The translations under genes and the position numbers were made by a program. A model generated the notes under the pieces. It searched no databases. It was not told the DNA's origin and saw only the letters and a program-made list of their open reading frames with translations. Positions 14,995 through 18,207 of a DNA stretch of 18,207 bases are shown piece after piece (within the stretch, counting starts at the first letter, position 1; every line of letters starts with the position of its first letter). The DNA is taken from assembly GCA_023254445.1 (NCBI GenBank), contig JALRLN010000015.1, positions 1-18,207 of the forward strand, given 5' to 3'. This DNA is from Candidatus Poseidoniaceae archaeon (GTDB taxonomy: Archaea > Thermoplasmatota > Poseidoniia > Poseidoniales > Poseidoniaceae).

Positions 14995-15708
14995 TTACAA
15001 GATCGGGATGCCACCGTCGTCGTCCTCATCGTCCTCGTCGTCGGAGAGGTCGATGGCGATGGTGCCATCCTCGAAGGTTGGGGGGCGCTCGTCGTCGATC
15101 TCGTCGGAATGCTCGTCGTCGGAACTGGGGAGGTCACCGACAGGGACCAGCCGAAGGGTGATGTCCAGCACGCCGTTGTTCAGGGTCCAGTCAACGACGT
15201 CTTCGCAGCGGTGAGGCAAGCGCACGCGTGCAACGGGGGCCACTTGCGTGCGTCGCATCACTTCGATTTGCTGCCCTTCCTCCACGAGGGTGAGTTCGAC
15301 CTGATCTGAGGTCAAATCGGCGCGTCGGGCAACGTCCAGCGTGATGATCATGTTCCAGTCCTCAAGGAAGACATCGCTGGGTGGCAACTCGACGTCGGGG
15401 CTGGAGGGCTGCGCGCTCTCGTCGACCTCCACTTGCTTGGCGTCCACGGTCACGTCCAATCCGAGACCCCGCAGCAATTCATCGAGCCCGCCGCCGCCGT
15501 TGAACACCTTCGCAAGGTCATCCATGTCGAAGTTGAACCGCACATCGCCGCCTGCCTTCTCAAGGTCGATGCCCATGCCTTCCATGTGCTGTCGGAAGTG
15601 GTCCATCATGCGCTCAAGGTCGTCTCGGTCGAGGTTGATGCCGAGGTTGTTGAGCATGCCGAGCAATTGCTCGAGCAGGCGTTCCTCCCAGTCGTCTTTG
15701 TCGGCCAT
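14995..15708 (-). CDS. Hsp20/alpha-crystallin-like protein with acidic tail and terminal IXI motif
   Basis: A 237-residue protein. Residues 1-90 are a helical, glycine-interrupted N-terminal region (EERLLEQLLGMLNNLGINL; FNGGGGLDELLRGLG), similar in flavour to GvpH-like and other archaeal Hsp20 relatives. Residues about 112-190 fit an alpha-crystallin domain: EDWNMIITLDVARRADLTSD, a basic MRRT, VARVRLPHRCED, and NNGVLDITLRLVP, which matches the NGVL-containing end of small heat-shock proteins. A very acidic linker (about 196-232) follows, and the chain ends GGIPIL. The IPI is an IXI/V-type motif, which in small heat-shock proteins docks into a neighbouring subunit. Position directly upstream of dnaK and the thermosome gene supports a role in holding unfolded proteins. 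The ATG at 15706-15708 has no Shine-Dalgarno, but a TATA-like box lies about 32 bases upstream. Confidence is high for the gene, moderate for the domain. Confidence 0.78.
   Translation of the reverse strand: MADKDDWEERLLEQLLGMLNNLGINLDRDDLERMMDHFRQHMEGMGIDLEKAGGDVRFNFDMDDLAKVFNGGGGLDELLRGLGLDVTVDAKQVEVDESAQPSSPDVELPPSDVFLEDWNMIITLDVARRADLTSDQVELTLVEEGQQIEVMRRTQVAPVARVRLPHRCEDVVDWTLNNGVLDITLRLVPVGDLPSSDDEHSDEIDDERPPTFEDGTIAIDLSDDEDDEDDDGGIPIL
15011..15045 (+). repeat. Low-complexity GTC/CTC-rich tract encoding the acidic tail
   Basis: The plus strand is a near-tandem run of gtc/ctc trinucleotides; the minus strand codes for the Asp/Glu run of the Hsp20-like protein tail. A similar but shorter tract lies at about 15090-15124. 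Such trinucleotide runs can change length by slippage, which would lengthen or shorten the acidic linker without breaking the frame. Confidence 0.55.
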
Positions 15709-15725
15709 GCCTTCAACTCACTACT

Positions 15726-15757
15726 GAACCGTTGGTTGTATAGTTCGGTTCCGTTGG
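15726..15757 (-). promoter_or_regulatory. Promoter/operator candidate of the chaperone operon
   Basis: A TATA-like box reads ctatacaa on the minus strand (15736-15743). Its distance to the ATG at 15708 predicts a very short leader of about 5-8 bases. A perfect inverted repeat GAACCG-N14-CGGTTC (15726-15731 and 15746-15751) encloses the box. A direct repeat CCGTTGG occurs at 15729-15735 and 15751-15757, offset by 22 bases, about two helical turns. A protein bound here could block or recruit TBP/TFB, as archaeal heat-shock regulators such as Phr do. The repeats are seen directly; the regulatory role is inferred. The region also lies upstream of the divergent aminotransferase gene and could serve both. 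Confidence 0.5.
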
Positions 15758-15806
15758 GGGTATTTCAACATATGGCGAAGCCGGCGCTGGTCTCAAGAGC
15801 AAGTTC

Positions 15807-17330
15807 ATGGGTCGGGAGCAAAAGGCAGCGTCGATGTCCCCTGAAGCGGTGCTCAATGCCCTGCACACCCTCCGCGACCGTCAGGGGGCGCGAGGGACGC
15901 CCGGTCTGCCGGACCGCGTCGTGCTCGACTTTGCGGCCAAGGACCCGTCCGTTGGACGAGCGGTGGAGGAAGCGATGGAGCGGCTGGAGGTGCTGATCTC
16001 CGAACTTGGTGAGGACGAGGTGCTTCGGGACGAAGCAGACCTGGTCATGGCCCTCCAATCTGGATTTGTCAACTTCTATGCGGCACCGACCGTCAATCCC
16101 TACGTCGCCCTCGCCGCCCGTGGACCATGGATTGTGACATCGCACGGTGCCTTGCTGCACGACAACGGAGGCTACGGGATGCTCGGGGCCGGGCACGGTC
16201 CGGACGACGTCCTTGACGCCATGTCGAGGAACCACGTCATGGCCAACGTCATGACGCCTTCCTTCAGTCAGCACCGCTTCATCCACCGCATGCGACGCGA
16301 GGTGGGGCACGCGAGAGCCGAAGGATGCCCGTTCTCGCGCTTCATCTGCATGAATTCAGGCTCCGAATCGATGACGGTCGCCATGCGAATTGCGGACGTG
16401 AACGCGCTTCGAATGACGGCGGAAGGTGCTGCACACGCCGGTCAACCCACCCGAATGTTCGCCATCGAACGGGCCTTCCACGGTCGCACCGACCGTCCGG
16501 CGCAAATCTCTCACTCGTGCATGGACGGATACAACCGCAACTTGCGTACCTTCCAAGGGAAAGACAACCTGCACCTCATCCCGGCGAACAACATCGAGGC
16601 CCTCCGTTCGGCCTTCGCCCAGGCAGAACAGGACGGCGTCTTCGTTGAACTGCTCGCGATCGAACCGGTTCAAGGTGAAGGCGCCCCAGGCGTCCGCGTC
16701 GAGCGCTCCTTCTACGACGAGGCGAGGCGCCTCACCCTCGAACACGGCAGCATGCTCATCATCGATTCCGTGCAGGCCGGGTTCCGCGGTCAAGGCTGCC
16801 TCAGCATCGTCGATTATCCCGGCTTTGAGGATGCAGCAGCGCCGGACATGGAAGCCTGGTCCAAGGCCATCAACGCGGGTCAATACCCCCTCTCTGTCCT
16901 CGGCATGACCGAGCGAGCCGCTTCCACGTACGTGACCGGCATTTATGGAAACACCATGACAACAAACCCACGTGCACTTGAGACCGCCATCGCGGTGCTT
17001 GACCGGGTCACCCCTGAACTGCGTCGAAACATCCTGGAGCGAGGTGAGGAACTCGTCGCTGGCTTGCAGGCCCTCATGGACGAGTATCCCAACGAGGTAC
17101 TCGGCGTCACGGGCTCTGGTTTGCTTGTGGCCGCGGAACTCGAGCCAGAACGCCTGAAGGTCGTGGGCGATGAGATGGTCGAAATGTGGTGCCGAAGGCA
17201 TGGGCTCGGCATCATCCATGGTGGCATCAACGCCCTCCGTTACACGCCACACTTTGGCATCACGAGCGATGAAGTCGCCCTCGTTGTGGACATGACAAGG
17301 CAAGCCATCGAGCACTTCCGAAACCTCTGA
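15807..17330 (+). CDS. Class III (ornithine/GABA-type) PLP-dependent aminotransferase, substrate unknown
   Basis: A 507-residue fold-type I PLP enzyme. Visible landmarks are HGALLHDNGGYGMLGAGH (113-130), CMNSGSESMTVAMR (181-194), FHGRT (224-228), EPVQGEG (286-292), D320 in IIDSVQAGFRGQG (ring-nitrogen partner), K353 in AWSKAINAGQYPLS (Schiff-base lysine), GNTMTTNP, and LRYTPHFGIT near the end. The usual D-E-V-Q-T-G motif is D-S-V-Q-A-G here. With the extended N-terminal 80 residues, this places it outside the classic acetylornithine, GABA and glutamate-semialdehyde groups. Substrate cannot be read from the sequence. The start is ATG 15807; ATG 15834 (MSPEAVLNAL) is a reasonable alternative, and neither has a Shine-Dalgarno. 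It is divergent from the chaperone operon and followed 42 bases later by the PPK2 gene, perhaps co-transcribed. Confidence 0.88.
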   Translation: MGREQKAASMSPEAVLNALHTLRDRQGARGTPGLPDRVVLDFAAKDPSVGRAVEEAMERLEVLISELGEDEVLRDEADLVMALQSGFVNFYAAPTVNPYVALAARGPWIVTSHGALLHDNGGYGMLGAGHGPDDVLDAMSRNHVMANVMTPSFSQHRFIHRMRREVGHARAEGCPFSRFICMNSGSESMTVAMRIADVNALRMTAEGAAHAGQPTRMFAIERAFHGRTDRPAQISHSCMDGYNRNLRTFQGKDNLHLIPANNIEALRSAFAQAEQDGVFVELLAIEPVQGEGAPGVRVERSFYDEARRLTLEHGSMLIIDSVQAGFRGQGCLSIVDYPGFEDAAAPDMEAWSKAINAGQYPLSVLGMTERAASTYVTGIYGNTMTTNPRALETAIAVLDRVTPELRRNILERGEELVAGLQALMDEYPNEVLGVTGSGLLVAAELEPERLKVVGDEMVEMWCRRHGLGIIHGGINALRYTPHFGITSDEVALVVDMTRQAIEHFRNL

Positions 17331-17339
17331 GGCGCGCAC

Positions 17340-17361
17340 GAAGGCTGATGGCCGAGCCTTC
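17340..17361 (+). other. Perfect 7-bp stem-loop just upstream of the PPK2 gene
   Basis: GAAGGCT (17340-17346) pairs fully with AGCCTTC (17355-17361) around the 8-base loop gatggccg. It lies 9 bases after the aminotransferase stop codon and 11 bases before the PPK2 start codon. There is no run of T after it, so it is not a classic terminator. It could limit read-through or access to the PPK2 start, or be chance. Confidence 0.4.
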
Positions 17362-17372
17362 CATCGACGTTC

Positions 17373-18170
17373 ATGGCCCGTGTCCCAAAGAAGAGGTACG
17401 AGGCGGAACTCTACCGCTTGCAGCTTGAATTGTTGCACATGCAAGCGTGGGTGCAATCGACGGGCGCTCGTCTCGTGGTCCTCTTTGAGGGTCGGGATGC
17501 TGCTGGAAAAGGGGGGGTCATCAAGCGCATCATCGAGCACCTCAACCCACGGACGGTGCGGGTGGTCGCCCTGCCAAAACCAACCGATCGCGAGCGGGGT
17601 GAATGGTACTTCCAGCGCTACGTGTCACACCTACCAACCTCGGGCGAAGTGGTCTTGTTCGACCGTTCCTGGTACAACAGGGCAGGTGTGGAACGGGTGA
17701 TGGGATTCTGCAGCGATGAGGAGCACGCCCGGTTTCTGAGGGCCGTGCCGGCCTTCGAGCAGATGCTCATTGATGACGGCATCATGCTCAGAAAATACTG
17801 GTTCTCCGTGTCGGCCGAGGAGCAGCATGCACGCTTTCAGGCCCGCGCCGATGAGGCACACAAGCGATGGAAATTGAGTCCAATGGATCTTGCCTCCCTG
17901 GACAAGTGGTCCGAGTACAGCCACGCGAAGGACGAGATGTTTGCCCACACCGACACGGAGGCGTCGCCGTGGTACGTGGTCGATGCCGAGGACCAGCGCC
18001 ACGCTCGATTGGATTGCATCCATCACCTGCTCAGCACCGTGCCGTACGAGGCGAGGGAGCCCCAACCCCTTGACGTCCCGCCACGCCAGACGGCGACGGA
18101 GGCCCCGCGTCCTCCGAAGCACGATCTGAAATGGGTGCCTTCTTGGCACGAGACCTTGCTTGACGGCTGA
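17373..18170 (+). CDS. ppk2: Polyphosphate kinase 2 (PPK2), class I-like
   Basis: Transfers phosphate from polyphosphate to nucleoside diphosphates, or the reverse, linking a phosphate store to the nucleotide pool. In the 265-residue protein the Walker A motif is GRDAAGKGG (40-48), followed by PTDRERGEWYFQRYVSHLP (70-88) and the Walker B region VVLFDRSWYNRAGVERVMGF (93-112). The lid and C-terminal blocks are KYWFSVSAEEQHARF, RWKLSPMD and YSHAKDEMFAHTDTEASPWYVVDA, all characteristic of one-domain PPK2. WYFQRYVSHLP and the AGVERVMGF context are as in class I enzymes; class is not certain without alignment. The proline-rich tail after VPYEA is probably flexible. There is no Shine-Dalgarno. It is the second plus-strand gene after the aminotransferase. 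Confidence 0.95.
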   Translation: MARVPKKRYEAELYRLQLELLHMQAWVQSTGARLVVLFEGRDAAGKGGVIKRIIEHLNPRTVRVVALPKPTDRERGEWYFQRYVSHLPTSGEVVLFDRSWYNRAGVERVMGFCSDEEHARFLRAVPAFEQMLIDDGIMLRKYWFSVSAEEQHARFQARADEAHKRWKLSPMDLASLDKWSEYSHAKDEMFAHTDTEASPWYVVDAEDQRHARLDCIHHLLSTVPYEAREPQPLDVPPRQTATEAPRPPKHDLKWVPSWHETLLDG

Positions 18171-18207
18171 ACAGCCGTTGATAATCCCTCCAACACACGT
18201 TGAGCCG

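Noticed and set aside
18171..18207. Right-edge 37 bases, checked for a start or end of another gene or a terminator
   Set aside because: No start codon with supporting signal, no hairpin with T tract; too short to judge.

Overview
The window reads as a GC-rich archaeal chromosome segment, most likely a marine Thermoplasmatota relative of the Poseidoniales (Marine Group II) type. This is an inference from gene content. A group II chaperonin (thermosome), an archaeal-type ATP-NAD kinase of the COG3199 kind and a mevalonate-pathway HMG-CoA synthase point to an archaeon. Alongside them sit several genes of bacterial character: DnaK, RmuC, a TGS-domain threonyl-tRNA synthetase and a PPK2 polyphosphate kinase. 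TATA-like boxes lie very close to start codons at two places, and only one clear Shine-Dalgarno site is visible (before dnaK).

Layout. The left edge (1-160, minus) holds the first 53 codons of an RND/MMPL-type exporter. Then come thrS (minus) and a small acidic protein gene upstream of it (minus, 2275-2556). That small gene diverges from an ATP-NAD kinase gene (plus, 2638-3789). From 3802 to 15708 eight genes run on the minus strand with gaps of 18-73 bases. In transcription order they are: an Hsp20-like protein, dnaK, a thermosome subunit, HMG-CoA synthase, threonine dehydrogenase-like, a GIDE-domain membrane protein, pyrG and rmuC. Divergent from the Hsp20 gene, a class III aminotransferase and a class I-like PPK2 run on the plus strand to 18170. 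The last 37 bases hold nothing recognisable. No gene-free stretch exceeds 100 bases. I found no rRNA, tRNA, insertion sequence, phage gene or CRISPR array.

How the genes fit together. The clearest functional unit is the chaperone set: small heat-shock-like protein, Hsp70 and group II chaperonin, in tight co-directional order behind one promoter region that has a TATA-like box inside an inverted repeat. The rest is core metabolism and information processing: CTP synthesis, NADP formation, isoprenoid precursors, threonine breakdown, tRNA charging and polyphosphate use. I do not see a new defence or mobile system. The most unusual items are the archaeal GIDE-domain membrane protein, the Hsp20-like protein whose acidic tail ends in an IXI-type motif, the extra block in HMG-CoA synthase, the bacterial-type ThrRS with a CxC-bearing insertion, and the small acidic protein with a DDEDIEW end.
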